From positions 1 through 43,822 of the forward strand of contig JBBDSH010000040.1 in assembly GCA_040905045.1 (NCBI GenBank): DNA of 43,822 nt, written 5' to 3'. Numbering within the stretch: the first letter of the stretch is position 1; every line of letters begins with the position of its first letter. The stretch is from JBBDSH01 sp040905045. Lineage in GTDB: Bacteria > Pseudomonadota > Gammaproteobacteria > Eutrophobiales > Eutrophobiaceae. Shown here one piece after another: positions 1-8,848 of this stretch. A program made the position numbers and the translations under genes. The notes under the pieces are model-generated. The model saw only the letters and a program-made list of their open reading frames with translations. It made no database searches and had not been told where the DNA came from.

Positions 1-1830
1 GCCGTAGGATTTGCCCGTCAGACGCGGATCGCAGATCATCAAAACGCCGTAGTCGGCGGCATCGCGAATCAGGCGTCCGACGCCCTGTTTCAGGGTGATC
101 ACCGCTTCGGGCAGCTGATGATCCATGAACGGATTCCGCCCCTGTTCCTCCATTTTTTTCATGCGCGCCTGCAGTACCGGATCGTCGGGCGTGGCGAACG
201 GCAGCTTGTCGATAATCACGCAGGACAGCGCCTGGCCCTTGACGTCCACGCCTTCCCAGAAGCTCTGGGTTCCCAGCAGTACGGCATGGGGCGTAGTCCG
301 GAATGTCTCCAGCAACTCCGTGCGCGGGGCCTCGCCCTGGATGAAAACCGGAAAATCGATAACGGAACGTATCCGCTCCGCGGCGATACGCAAAGCGCGA
401 TGGCTGGTAAACAGTAAAAACGCCCGGCCCCGGGTCAGTTCCAGCACCGGCCGTGCCGCTTCAATGACCCGTTCGGTATAGTCCGGCGCGCGTGGTTCGG
501 GCAGCCCCGGTGGCAGATACAGCAGGGCCTGACGACGGAAGTCGAAGGGACTGGCCCAGGCCCGGCCGGCGATCTCATGCAGGCCGAGCAAGTCCCTGAA
601 GTGATCGAAACCATCGTTGACGGCCAGGGTGGCCGAGGTGAAGATGCAGCGGCAATCGTATTCCGACAGCCGCGACTGGAATGTCGTGGCAACATCCAGC
701 GGCGTCCGGTGCAGGAGAAAACCGTTGCCGCGGGTTTCCAGCCACTGCACATCCTCGCCGGCGCCCGTTTCCATAAAGGAATCCAGCATGTTCATCATTG
801 TATTCAGGCGTTTCAGACACTGATCCAGCTGTTTGCCGCGTCCGGCAAACTGCTCCAGGATATGTTGGATGTCATGACAGCGTGACATGAGTTTTTCCAG
901 CATCTCATTGACACCTTCTTCGTGACGTACTTGATGCCAGGCCGTCCGGATATCCTCGCGACCGAACGCCAGACGCAGTTGCCGGACAGCATTTTGCAGA
1001 TTGTCCATGAGCTGCAAAAATTCGGGCAGATCCGCGGCTTCGGCCAAATAGGCGCTGCGGCAATCCCGCGTCAATTCGTGGAACTGGTGGGAACTGAGCG
1101 TGGTGCTGAAAAACTGTGAAGCCAGGTCCGGCAGCTGATGCGCCTCATCGAAAATCACTACATCCGCCACAGGCAGCAATTCTCCGTAGCCCTGCTCGCG
1201 CAGGGCCATGTCCGCCAGCAGCAGATGATGATTGACGATGGTAATATCCGCATCCATGGCCCGCTGTCGTGCGCGGAAGACGAAGCATTCATCGTAGTAA
1301 TCGCATTCCTGGCCCAGGCAGTTATCGGTGGTTGAGGTAACGACGGATCGGATGGCCGCGTCCTCCGGCAGATCCGACAATTCCGCCAGATCGCCGCTGC
1401 CGGTCTGCTGCGCCCACTGACGCACACGCCCGCTCTGTGCCAGCGTGTTCCGATCGACCCGTATGGCATCGGTTTCCACCAGCCGCAGGCGATGCAGGCA
1501 AAGGTAATTGGCCCGACCTTTGAGTTGCGTGACGTTGACGGGCAGTCCCAGCGCCTGTTGAACGATTTTGAGATCACGATGAAAAAGCTGATCCTGAAGG
1601 TGTCGCGTACCCGTTGAAATAATCACTTTTCGCCCGGATTGCATGGCCGGAACGAGATAGGCAAAGGTCTTTCCAGTACCGGTTCCCGCCTCACAGATGA
1701 ACGATTCGTCTTCACGGATGGCCCCGGCGATGGTTTCGGCCATTTCCATCTGCTGGGGACGCTCGGTATAACCGGGCAGGATTCGCGCCAGCGGTCCGTC
1801 CGCGGCCAGTATCTCCATGGGGCTGTGCAT
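1..1830 (-). CDS. yoaA: DinG/YoaA-family ATP-dependent DNA helicase (3' end cut by window edge)
   Basis: Superfamily 2, XPD-like Fe-S DNA helicase that would unwind DNA 5'-3' during repair. The frame is open for 610 codons to the window edge, so only a short C-terminal tail is missing compared with the usual roughly 640 residues. Visible motifs: Walker A GTGTGKT at residues 49-55; four candidate Fe-S cysteines (one in NYLCLH, three in CLGQECDYYDEC); the DEAH box at 228-231; and motif VI QGVGRLIRD close to the edge. The ATG overlaps the epmA stop codon (TGATG), so the two are probably translationally coupled. YoaA is preferred to DinG from the length and the neighbouring essential genes, but the two are hard to separate by eye. 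Confidence 0.88.
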   Translation of the reverse strand, partial: MHSPMEILAADGPLARILPGYTERPQQMEMAETIAGAIREDESFICEAGTGTGKTFAYLVPAMQSGRKVIISTGTRHLQDQLFHRDLKIVQQALGLPVNVTQLKGRANYLCLHRLRLVETDAIRVDRNTLAQSGRVRQWAQQTGSGDLAELSDLPEDAAIRSVVTSTTDNCLGQECDYYDECFVFRARQRAMDADITIVNHHLLLADMALREQGYGELLPVADVVIFDEAHQLPDLASQFFSTTLSSHQFHELTRDCRSAYLAEAADLPEFLQLMDNLQNAVRQLRLAFGREDIRTAWHQVRHEEGVNEMLEKLMSRCHDIQHILEQFAGRGKQLDQCLKRLNTMMNMLDSFMETGAGEDVQWLETRGNGFLLHRTPLDVATTFQSRLSEYDCRCIFTSATLAVNDGFDHFRDLLGLHEIAGRAWASPFDFRRQALLYLPPGLPEPRAPDYTERVIEAARPVLELTRGRAFLLFTSHRALRIAAERIRSVIDFPVFIQGEAPRTELLETFRTTPHAVLLGTQSFWEGVDVKGQALSCVIIDKLPFATPDDPVLQARMKKMEEQGRNPFMDHQLPEAVITLKQGVGRLIRDAADYGVLMICDPRLTGKSYG

Positions 1831-2792
1831 CAGGTCAGCGGAAAGGTCAGGACGTCTTCCAGGGCGTCGACGCCGGTCAGCACCATCAGCAGGCGATCGA
1901 TGCCCAGGGCCACCCCGGCGCAGTCCGGCATCCCCGCACGCAGGGCGGCGATCAGATCCGGATCCCAGGGAATCGCCGGTAATCCCAGGTCCATGCGCCG
2001 CCGGTTATCTTGCTCAAACCTCGATTCCTGTTCAGAATAATTTGTTAACTCATTGTAACCATTAGCGATTTCAATACCGTTAATAAAGAGCTCGAAGCGC
2101 TCGGCCAGTTCCGTGCCGTTCTCCCTTCTGATCCGGGCCAGGGCCGCCTGGCAGGCGGGGAAATCATGCACGAAACAGGGGCCGGCGCGGCCCAGTCGCG
2201 GCGCCACCTGACTGCTGAACAGGAAATCCAGCAGCAGACTGCGATCCGCATTGGCCGCCGACAGGCCCACTTCCTGCGCCTTGCGCAGCAGGACATCATT
2301 GCCGGCCGCGTGGGCGTCCAGGCCGGTGTACTGATGAAATACTTCATTGTAGGTAACCCGTTCCGCTGCCGATGATCCCAGGACCACCAGCAGTTCATCG
2401 ATTTCATCCATCAGGTCATGTTGATTGAAACCGACGCGATACCATTCCAGCATGGTGAATTCAGGCTGATGATAACGTCCCGTTTCCGCGTCCCGGAACA
2501 CCTTGCATATCTGGTAGATGGAACCGGATCCGGAAGCCAGCATACGTTTCATGCCGAACTCCGGCGAGGTGTGGAGATACAGGGCCGTACCGTTATCGCT
2601 TGTCGTGGCATTGAGCCTGGTCACCAGGCTCTGCAGGTGAGGTTCCGGATTGCCGCCGGTATTCAGTATCGGGGTATCCACTTCCAGTATCTCCCTGTCC
2701 CGCATAAATGTTCGTATCCCTTCCAGCAGTCGTGCCCGTTTTTTCACTATCTCGGCGGCGGCGCGCGGCCGCCAGTCACGGGATGATGTCAT
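1830..2792 (-). CDS. epmA: EF-P--(R)-beta-lysine ligase EpmA
   Basis: Class II lysyl-tRNA-synthetase paralogue that activates (R)-beta-lysine and joins it to the conserved lysine of EF-P. At 320 residues it is only the catalytic domain, with no N-terminal anticodon-binding domain, which is diagnostic for EpmA (GenX/PoxA). Motif 2 is visible near residues 98-120 (FRDAETGRYHQPEFTMLEWY) and motif 3 near the C-terminus (GIDRLLMVLTG). It lies 17 bp downstream of efp on the same strand and overlaps the helicase start, suggesting an efp-epmA-helicase transcript. The divergent epmB supplies the beta-lysine precursor, so the two modification genes flank efp. Confidence 0.95.
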   Translation of the reverse strand: MTSSRDWRPRAAAEIVKKRARLLEGIRTFMRDREILEVDTPILNTGGNPEPHLQSLVTRLNATTSDNGTALYLHTSPEFGMKRMLASGSGSIYQICKVFRDAETGRYHQPEFTMLEWYRVGFNQHDLMDEIDELLVVLGSSAAERVTYNEVFHQYTGLDAHAAGNDVLLRKAQEVGLSAANADRSLLLDFLFSSQVAPRLGRAGPCFVHDFPACQAALARIRRENGTELAERFELFINGIEIANGYNELTNYSEQESRFEQDNRRRMDLGLPAIPWDPDLIAALRAGMPDCAGVALGIDRLLMVLTGVDALEDVLTFPLT

Positions 2793-2809
2793 TGTTGCCG
2801 CGACGGACG

Positions 2810-3379
2810 TCAGTCCCTGACCCGGCTCACATATTCGGAATTCCGGGTATCGATTTTGATGACCTCGCCCTGTTCCACGAACAAGGGTACCTTGACGACG
2901 GCGCCCGTTTCCAGAGTCGCCGGTTTGGTACCGCCCGAGGCGGTGTCGCCGCGCACGCCCGGATCCGTTTCCGTAATAGTCAGGCTAACAAAGTTGGGGG
3001 GCGAGACGCTCAGGGGCACGCCGTCCCAGAGCGTGATTTCGCAGATCTCCTCGCCTTTCAGCCATTGCGCGGCGTCCCGCATGGCATTGGCGTCGGCCTC
3101 GACCTGCTCGTAGGTGTCGGGATTCATGAAATGCCACATGTCGCCATCGGTATAGAGATATTGCATGGTGACATCAACCACATCGGCACCCTCGACGCTT
3201 TCTCCGGATTTGTAGGTTTTTTCCAGGACACGGCCGGTTTTCAGGTTGCGCAGTTTGACCCGGTTGAATGCCTGCCCCTTGCCGGGTTTAACGAATTCGT
3301 TCTCGAGGATCGTACAGGGCTCGCCGTCGATCATGAGTTTCAATCCGGATTTGAATTCGTTGGTGTTATAACTCGCCAT
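2810..3379 (-). CDS. efp: Elongation factor P
   Basis: Translation factor that rescues ribosomes stalled at polyproline stretches. It is 189 residues, the normal size, with the KOW-like N-domain followed by two OB-type domains. The modified residue is in the loop VKPGKGQAF, where K34 is the expected beta-lysylation site, matching the EpmA and EpmB genes beside it. The frame extends further upstream, but the product aligns from MASYNTNEF, so ATG 3379 is chosen; GAGGT lies about 8 bases before it. The PPNF motif in the middle domain is also visible. It is divergent from epmB across roughly 125 bp that must hold both promoters. Confidence 0.96.
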   Translation of the reverse strand: MASYNTNEFKSGLKLMIDGEPCTILENEFVKPGKGQAFNRVKLRNLKTGRVLEKTYKSGESVEGADVVDVTMQYLYTDGDMWHFMNPDTYEQVEADANAMRDAAQWLKGEEICEITLWDGVPLSVSPPNFVSLTITETDPGVRGDTASGGTKPATLETGAVVKVPLFVEQGEVIKIDTRNSEYVSRVRD

Positions 3380-3506
3380 GCCTAAGACCTCGAAGCTAAG
3401 GATAGATGCGTGGTGCCCGGTGCCGGTTTTCATACTGCCGCCGGCCTGAAAGCTGCGTGCAAACCCGGGCATGCGTGCGAAAGGCGCGTATGATACCTTG
3501 AAACCC

Positions 3507-4493
3507 ATGGCGATTTCGAGTTGGCAATCCGAATTAAAACAGGTGATCCGCGAAACGCGAACCCTCATGGAGTACGTGGGCCTGGATGATAACGATGAGG
3601 CGATATCGTCAGCAGCAACGGAATCATTCCCTGTTCGGGTTCCACACGCCTTCCTGAATCGCATTCGACATGAAGACCGGGACGATCCCCTGTTGCGGCA
3701 GGTTCTGCCCGCCTCAGCCGAAGATGAGGAAACGGCCGGATTCAACGAAGACCCGTTGGGGGAATCCCGGCATCAGCCGGTACCGGGACTGCTGGCCAAG
3801 TATCCCGGCCGAGTCCTGCTGGTGGCCACTGGAGTCTGCGCCATTCACTGCCGTTACTGTTTCCGGCGCTATTTTCCCTACCAGGAGAGCAACGCGGCCA
3901 GGGAAAACTGGCAACCGGCCCTGACCGCCATCCGTGAGGACGCCGACATCCATGAAGTCATCCTCAGCGGCGGCGACCCGCTTTCCCTCGCCGATGAAAA
4001 GCTGTTCGGCCTGCTTCAATCACTGGCGGCAATCCCGCATATCAGGCGTATCCGTATCCACAGTCGCATGCCGGTGGTGGTGCCGAACAGGATTACACGG
4101 ACACTGGTCGCTACCCTGAGTAGCATCCGTCCGCGGGTCATCATGGTCATTCACGCCAATCATGCCAACGAGATCGACGCGGAGGTGGCCGCGGCCATGA
4201 CACGGTTGCATGCTGCGGGACTGCCGCTGCTGAACCAGTCGGTCCTGCTGCGCGGGGTCAATGACGATCCCGCCGCGCTGGCGCAACTGAGCGAACGTCT
4301 GTTCGACTGTCATGTACTGCCCTATTACCTGCACATGCTCGACCCCGTGGCCGGCGCCGCCCATTTTCTCGTCGATGACGAACGCGCACGGGCCATCATG
4401 GTGGATCTCAGATCACGACTGCCCGGTTACCTGGTACCGAAGCTGGTGCGGGAAGAGGAAGGCGAACTCTCCAAGACACCCCTGGGTGAGTGA
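3507..4493 (+). CDS. epmB: EF-P beta-lysylation protein EpmB (lysine 2,3-aminomutase-like)
   Basis: Radical-SAM, PLP-dependent enzyme that converts L-lysine to (R)-beta-lysine for EF-P modification. The radical-SAM cluster motif is C111-x3-C115-x2-C118 (CAIHCRYC), followed by FRRYFPY and the SGGDPL motif typical of lysine aminomutases. From ATG 3507 it has 328 residues, close to the E. coli protein. An upstream in-frame ATG at 3471 would add 12 residues; neither start has a convincing Shine-Dalgarno sequence, and 3507 is chosen because family members begin close to the WQ..L helix. The stop codon is the first TGA of a heptad repeat array. The third E. coli modifier, EpmC, is not in this window. 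Confidence 0.93.
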   Translation: MAISSWQSELKQVIRETRTLMEYVGLDDNDEAISSAATESFPVRVPHAFLNRIRHEDRDDPLLRQVLPASAEDEETAGFNEDPLGESRHQPVPGLLAKYPGRVLLVATGVCAIHCRYCFRRYFPYQESNAARENWQPALTAIREDADIHEVILSGGDPLSLADEKLFGLLQSLAAIPHIRRIRIHSRMPVVVPNRITRTLVATLSSIRPRVIMVIHANHANEIDAEVAAAMTRLHAAGLPLLNQSVLLRGVNDDPAALAQLSERLFDCHVLPYYLHMLDPVAGAAHFLVDDERARAIMVDLRSRLPGYLVPKLVREEEGELSKTPLGE

Positions 4494-4586
4494 GGAGTGA
4501 GGAGTGAGGAGTGAGGGGTGCCAATAAGGGAAACTTCTTGCCTATGCTATCAAGTTTTTACTCCTTACTCCTTACTCCTCACCTCC
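4488..4586. repeat. Inverted heptad array A (GTGAGGA type)
   Basis: Left arm 4488-4520 is about four copies of GTGAGGA running out of the epmB stop codon. Right arm 4559-4585 is the complementary series (ACTCCTT/ACTCCTC). The 38-bp spacer between them is not repetitive. It sits between the convergent 3' ends of epmB and htpX and should fold as a long hairpin from either strand, so a bidirectional terminator role is plausible, although there is no clear T-run. Confidence 0.85.
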
Positions 4587-4637
4587 AAACGCCTGTTAAA
4601 CAGCATGTTTATCCCGTCCGTGTCCGAGTCTACGAAG

Positions 4638-5522
4638 TCAAGCCATGGCTTCCAGGGCCGCGATGCGCTCGTCCAGGGGCGGATGGCTCATGAAGAGCTT
4701 TGCCACGCCCTGTTTGAATCCGCCCGAGATACCGAATGCCTCCAGTTGTTCCGGCAGGTGCGGCTGCTCGACGCTGCGCTTGAGCTGTTGCAGGGCCGAA
4801 ATCATCTTCCGGCGGCCGGCCAGTTGCGCCCCGCCCGCATCGGCGCGGAATTCCCGGTAACGGCTGAACCACATGACGATGGTGCTGGCCAGGATGCCGA
4901 GGATGATCTGGGCCAGGATAGCGGTAATCCAGTAGGCCGGGCCGTGGCCGCGTTCCACCTTGAAGACAACCCGGTCGACGATGTGTCCGATGACGCGGGA
5001 AAGGAAAAAGACAAACGTGTTGACCACGCCCTGAACCAGGGCCAGGGTCACCATATCGCCGTTGGCCACATGGGATACCTCATGGGCCAGCACCGCCTCG
5101 GCCTGATCCCGGTTCATCTGTTCCAGCAGGCCGCTGCTTACCGCCACCAGGGCACTGTTGCGATTAATGCCGGTGGCGAAGGCATTCATATCCGGTGATG
5201 GATAAATGGCCACATCGGGCATGCCGATACCGGCCTGCCGGGCCTGTCGGGTGACGGTTTCCAGCAGCCAGCTTTCAACCTCACTGGACGGTCTTTCAAT
5301 AACACGTGCACCGGTCATGCGCAGGGCCATCCATTTGGAAATGGCCAGCGAGATAAACGAACCGGTCATGCCCACCACGGCCGAGATAATCAACAGGGCA
5401 TTGAGATCCAGACCGACGCCCTGTTCATCCAGCACGCCGCGCAGGCCGAAAATCTCCATGACAATACCCAGAACCACCACAATGGCCAGGTTGGTGGCCA
5501 GAAACAGCATGATTCGGAACAT
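4638..5522 (-). CDS. htpX: Membrane metalloprotease HtpX
   Basis: Zinc-dependent M48 protease of the inner membrane that degrades misfolded membrane proteins. It is 294 residues. Two N-terminal membrane segments (about residues 4-24 and 43-62) precede the catalytic HEVSH motif (H147, E148, H151), and the downstream SRYREFRADAGGA segment holds the third zinc ligand. Two further hydrophobic segments lie at about 160-180 and 195-215. The start ATG 5522 is preceded by a good AAGGAGAT ribosome site. It is downstream of parC on the same strand but separated by 231 bp containing a heptad array, so it is probably transcribed on its own. Nothing in the upstream DNA is a clear CpxR box. Confidence 0.95.
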   Translation of the reverse strand: MFRIMLFLATNLAIVVVLGIVMEIFGLRGVLDEQGVGLDLNALLIISAVVGMTGSFISLAISKWMALRMTGARVIERPSSEVESWLLETVTRQARQAGIGMPDVAIYPSPDMNAFATGINRNSALVAVSSGLLEQMNRDQAEAVLAHEVSHVANGDMVTLALVQGVVNTFVFFLSRVIGHIVDRVVFKVERGHGPAYWITAILAQIILGILASTIVMWFSRYREFRADAGGAQLAGRRKMISALQQLKRSVEQPHLPEQLEAFGISGGFKQGVAKLFMSHPPLDERIAALEAMA

Positions 5523-5587
5523 GGCTGTTGATCTCCTTTACTTATCCGGAATATCTAGATAGGGCCGATATGGGAAAGTTCAATGGG

Positions 5588-5748
5588 TTCGTGGCTGGTG
5601 GCTGGTGGCTGGTGGCTGGTGGCTGGTGGCTGGTCAAGAAGTCTGCCACTTCTTATCGATTATCAACACCTATTTTCAACCAAATTTCACTCCACAAACC
5701 ACGAGCCACGAGCCACGAGCCACCAGCCACGAGCCACGAGCCACGAGC
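5588..5748. repeat. Inverted heptad array I (GTGGCTG/GTGGCTC type)
   Basis: About six copies of GTGGCTG at 5588-5635, then a 56-bp AT-rich spacer, then the complementary series (CCACGAG/CCACCAG) at 5692-5748. This fills most of the 231-bp gap between the parC stop and the htpX start. It has the same inverted-arm design as the GTGAGGA arrays but a different unit sequence. The two arms are not exact complements: one is mostly GTGGCTG, the other mostly the complement of GTGGCTC. Confidence 0.85.
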
Positions 5749-5753
5749 AATTG

Positions 5754-8024
5754 TCACTCCTCGTCACCCTGGACCGGAAGACGCATAATAGCCGAAACCT
5801 GTCTGAATCCCCTTGGCAACAGATTGCCGCGCCGGCCGCGCTCGCCGTAATACTCGTCAATATCGGCCGGTTTCAGTGTCAGGTGGCGTTTGCCGGACAG
5901 TAATGTCAGGGAATCACCCTCAACGAATGTCGTAATGGCGACGACGTATTCCTCGCGGTTTTTCAACTTTGCCGGCGGGATCTGCATGATCTTCAGTCCC
6001 TTGCCCCGCGGCAGGACGGGAAACTCGCCGATATCCGTCACCAGCAGGCGGCCGCTGGAACTGACTGCCGCAATGTAACCCTCCCCGGCATCGACAATCC
6101 GCGCCGGCGGCAATACCCGGGCGCCTTTGGGAACGTTGAGAATGGACTTGCCGTTTTTGTTTCTCACATACAGGTCTTCAAGTCTGGCCATGAAACCGTA
6201 GCCGGCGTCGCTGGCGAGCAGATACAACATGCCCGCCTCGCCGGTCATGACGCCTTCGAAGGTGGCACCGTCCGGCGGCGTCACCCGGCTGGAAATGGGT
6301 TCGCCCAGTCCCCGTGCCGAGGGCAGGCTGTGCGCCGGCAGTGAGTAACAGCGTCCGGTGGAATCCAGGAAGACCGCCGGCTGGTTGCTGCGACCACGGG
6401 CCGCCTGCTTGAAACCGTCACCGGCCCGGTAATTGAGCGATTCCGGCTCGATATCATGTCCCTTGGCGGCACGGACCCAGCCTTTCTCGGACAAGACCAC
6501 CGTCACCGGTTCGGTCGGTATCAAGGCCGTTTCGTCCATGGCGCGGGCCTCCTGCCGTTCCTGCAGGGACGAACGGCGTTCATCACCGTATTTCTCCGCG
6601 TCTTCCTGTATTTCTTTCTTTATCAGGGTTTTGAGCCTTTGCTTTGAGCCCAGTGTCTGTTGCAGGGATTGCCGCTCTTCCTTCAGTTCATCCAGGTCAC
6701 CCTTGATCTTGATTTCTTCCAGTTTCGCCAGTTTGCGCAATTTCAGTTCCAGAATGGCCTCGGCCTGAATATCGCTGAGCTTGAAACGCTTTTTCAGTTC
6801 GATCTTGGGTTTTTCTTCTTCCCGGATAATGGCAATCACCTCGTCGATATTAAGATAGGCAATCATTAACCCTTCGAGGATGTGAATATGGTCCTCGACC
6901 TTCTGCAGCCTGTGCTGCAATCGCCGCGTCACAGTCTCTTTGCGGTACTCCAGCCATTCACCGAGTATGGTCTTGAGATCCTTGACCTGTGGATGGCCGC
7001 TTATACCGATCATGTTCATGTTGATGCGATAGCCCTTTTCCAGATCGGTGGTTGCGAACAGGTGCGACATCAGGGCCTCGGCGTCAATGCGGCCGGAACG
7101 CGGCACCAGCACCAGTCTTACCGGGTTCTCATGGTCCGATTCATCGCGCAGATCCTCCAGCATGGGCAGCTTTTTCGCCTTCATCTGCGCGGCTATCTGT
7201 TCCAGGATACGGCTGCCGGAACTCTGATACGGCAGGTTTGTAATGATGATATTGGATTCTTCCTTTTCCCATGTGGCGCGCGCCTTGACGCTGCCGTGCC
7301 CGGTTTCGTACATGGCCAGGATTTCCTCACGGGGCGTGATAATTTCGGCCGCCACCGGAAAATCCGGCCCGTGGATATGCTCGAACAGATCTTTAACGGT
7401 GGACTTCGGCGCATCCAGCAGCCGGATACAGGCGGCCGCGACTTCGCGCAGATTGTGCGGCGGGATATCCGTGGCCATACCCACGGCAATACCGGTAGTA
7501 CCGTTCAGAAGCACATTGGGCAGCCGTGCCGGCAGAAGTTTCGGTTCATTCATGGTGCCGTCGAAGTTGGGCACCCAGTCCACCGTCCCCTGACCCAATT
7601 CGCTCAGCAGGACTTCCGCGTAGGGGTGCAGCTTGGCCTCGGTATAACGCATGGCGGCGAAGGACTTGGGATCGTCCATGGAGCCGAAGTTGCCCTGTCC
7701 GTCCACCAGGGGATAACGGTAAGTAAACCCCTGTGCCATCAAAACCATGGCCTCATAACAGGCCGAGTCCCCGTGCGGATGGTATTTACCGATGACATCG
7801 CCGATGGTACGGGCGGATTTTTTGTATTTTGCCCCCGCTTTCAGGCCCAGTTCCGACATGGCATAGATGATACGCCGCTGAACCGGCTTGAGACCGTCAC
7901 CGATATGCGGCAGGGCCCGATCCAGAATGACGTACATGGAGTAATCCAGATAGGCCTTTTCGGTGAATTCATGCAGCGGGCGGGTTTCGTTCTGTTCAAA
8001 ATCCAGTGTCAGGTTTTCAGCCAT
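5754..8024 (-). CDS. parC: DNA topoisomerase IV subunit A
   Basis: Breakage-reunion subunit of topoisomerase IV, which decatenates daughter chromosomes. It is 756 residues from ATG 8024, close to E. coli ParC (752); a longer frame exists upstream but MAENLTLDF fits the family. The catalytic tyrosine is Y127 in AAMRYTEAKL. The quinolone-resistance region reads HPHGDSACYEAMV with Ser87 and Glu91, the wild-type (sensitive) state. The C-terminal half is a six-bladed beta-pinwheel of the ParC type. Its partner parE lies about 1.8 kb upstream on the same strand, separated by two plus-strand genes. The start lacks a strong ribosome site (only GGACT). Confidence 0.97.
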   Translation of the reverse strand: MAENLTLDFEQNETRPLHEFTEKAYLDYSMYVILDRALPHIGDGLKPVQRRIIYAMSELGLKAGAKYKKSARTIGDVIGKYHPHGDSACYEAMVLMAQGFTYRYPLVDGQGNFGSMDDPKSFAAMRYTEAKLHPYAEVLLSELGQGTVDWVPNFDGTMNEPKLLPARLPNVLLNGTTGIAVGMATDIPPHNLREVAAACIRLLDAPKSTVKDLFEHIHGPDFPVAAEIITPREEILAMYETGHGSVKARATWEKEESNIIITNLPYQSSGSRILEQIAAQMKAKKLPMLEDLRDESDHENPVRLVLVPRSGRIDAEALMSHLFATTDLEKGYRINMNMIGISGHPQVKDLKTILGEWLEYRKETVTRRLQHRLQKVEDHIHILEGLMIAYLNIDEVIAIIREEEKPKIELKKRFKLSDIQAEAILELKLRKLAKLEEIKIKGDLDELKEERQSLQQTLGSKQRLKTLIKKEIQEDAEKYGDERRSSLQERQEARAMDETALIPTEPVTVVLSEKGWVRAAKGHDIEPESLNYRAGDGFKQAARGRSNQPAVFLDSTGRCYSLPAHSLPSARGLGEPISSRVTPPDGATFEGVMTGEAGMLYLLASDAGYGFMARLEDLYVRNKNGKSILNVPKGARVLPPARIVDAGEGYIAAVSSSGRLLVTDIGEFPVLPRGKGLKIMQIPPAKLKNREEYVVAITTFVEGDSLTLLSGKRHLTLKPADIDEYYGERGRRGNLLPRGFRQVSAIMRLPVQGDEE

Positions 8025-8167
8025 GGCTTGAGTCCGTATACAATGTATTTCACATAATGGTTTCGGCGTGGATTGTCGCTCAACGACCGGCAAATAAAAA
8101 GGGAAACGGGTCCCGCAGGTATACTCAGAGCTTCCGTCCTGTCACATCTTTACCAGAAACAGTCTGA

Positions 8168-8240
8168 CCCGCCTATTGCACAAGGGCGCGTGAAGCGGCC
8201 GTGCGAGTATCAGCGTTCCCTCGTGCAATAGGCGGGCTAA
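8168..8240. repeat. Palindromic element built on GTGCAATAGGCGGG
   Basis: Arms 8168-8186 and 8218-8236 are complementary at 18 of 19 positions (CCCGCCTATTGCACAAGGG and its partner), with a 31-bp GC-rich loop. The right arm continues as GGGCTAACC. Its right half recurs at 8773-8790 and 15974-15990 as GCAATATGCGGGCTA-type sequence, so this is a dispersed family. It lies between the divergent parC and the small membrane protein gene. Confidence 0.75.
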
Positions 8241-8271
8241 CCGGTATTTGTTTTTAACCCAGGAGAATGAA

Positions 8272-8628
8272 ATGGAAGCAATAATCGAGGTTCTTCCCGT
8301 CACCGCAGGCAGGGTGTTCCGGGTCTGGTGGGCCTACTTCTGGCGATCTCTCGTAACCCTGTTGGCCATGTTTATCGTCATCATCCTTGCAAGCATCGTT
8401 TTCGGCCTGCTGTTTTCCCTGGCTGTTCCTGTGCTGGGCCTGGAAATGGAAGCGGCGCAGGGCCTGTCACGAGTCATCGGAATGATCTTCGGGTTTGCCG
8501 CCGGACTGCTGTCCTCCATCATTCCCGTCCGGCTGATACTGGGCAAGGACTTCGGCGAGTTCCGGCTGGCGTTGATTGCATATCAGCCTGTTGTCAAAAA
8601 CGACAATCAGTATAATCAGGAAATATAA
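8272..8628 (+). CDS. Small integral membrane protein, unknown function
   Basis: A 118-residue protein that I cannot assign to a named family. It has two long hydrophobic segments: residues about 25-55 (LVTLLAMFIVIILASIVFGL and following) and about 75-95 (VIGMIFGFAAGLLSSIIPV). A short N-terminal region begins MEAIIEVLPV and the C-terminus is hydrophilic. The start is set by AGGAGA at 8261-8266, five bases before ATG 8272; a TTG 24 bases upstream has no such site. The amphipathic opening followed by FRVWWAYFWRS suggests a membrane-surface helix before the first crossing. It stands alone, divergent from parC. Confidence 0.75.
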   Translation: MEAIIEVLPVTAGRVFRVWWAYFWRSLVTLLAMFIVIILASIVFGLLFSLAVPVLGLEMEAAQGLSRVIGMIFGFAAGLLSSIIPVRLILGKDFGEFRLALIAYQPVVKNDNQYNQEI

Positions 8629-8709
8629 TTCCCTGCTACCCTCCTTAATCCAGCGGGAATATAAATCATGAAACTGAGACGAACTGCCGACAGAGATGAC
8701 ATTTCCCAC

Positions 8710-8739
8710 CTCTGTGGTTCTCTGTGCTCCTCTGTGGCG
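8710..8739. repeat. Decamer tandem repeat (CTCTGTGGNN)
   Basis: Three successive 10-base units (CTCTGTGGTT, CTCTGTGCTC, CTCTGTGGCG) lie in the 220-bp gap between the small membrane protein and the HAD gene. It is short and single-armed, and unlike the heptad arrays it has no inverted partner nearby. Similar CTCTGTG repeats are, to my knowledge, scattered in other proteobacterial intergenic DNA. Confidence 0.55.
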
Positions 8740-8772
8740 AATGAATGTTGAACTGATCCCGGCACACATTTG

Positions 8773-8790
8773 GTGCAATATGCGGGCTAG
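8773..8790 (+). repeat. Half-copy of the GCAATATGCGGGCTA repeat
   Basis: GTGCAATATGCGGGCTAG here matches the right arm of the 8168-8240 palindrome at most positions, and the copy at 15974-15990. No complementary left arm is present. It lies about 60 bp before the HAD gene start. Confidence 0.6.
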
Positions 8791-8848
8791 CGCCATTCGC
8801 GCCGTCGTTCTATCATGGTTCCCGCATGTATTATAGCTGACTGGTTCT

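Noticed and set aside
118..1335. Several plus-strand open frames of 65-118 codons over the helicase
   Set aside because: They mirror the minus-strand helicase gene, whose frame is open for 610 codons with Walker A, Fe-S cysteines, DEAH and motif VI; the plus-strand frames have no recognisable domains.
6882..8057. A 391-codon plus-strand open frame opposite parC
   Set aside because: It lies entirely opposite the conserved parC coding sequence, has no ribosome site and its product resembles no family; it is a result of parC codon bias.
8168..8240. Palindrome as an integron attC site
   Set aside because: It has a long near-perfect stem and GGGCTAAC at the right, but the left end lacks GTTAGCC-type complement and there is no integrase or cassette structure.
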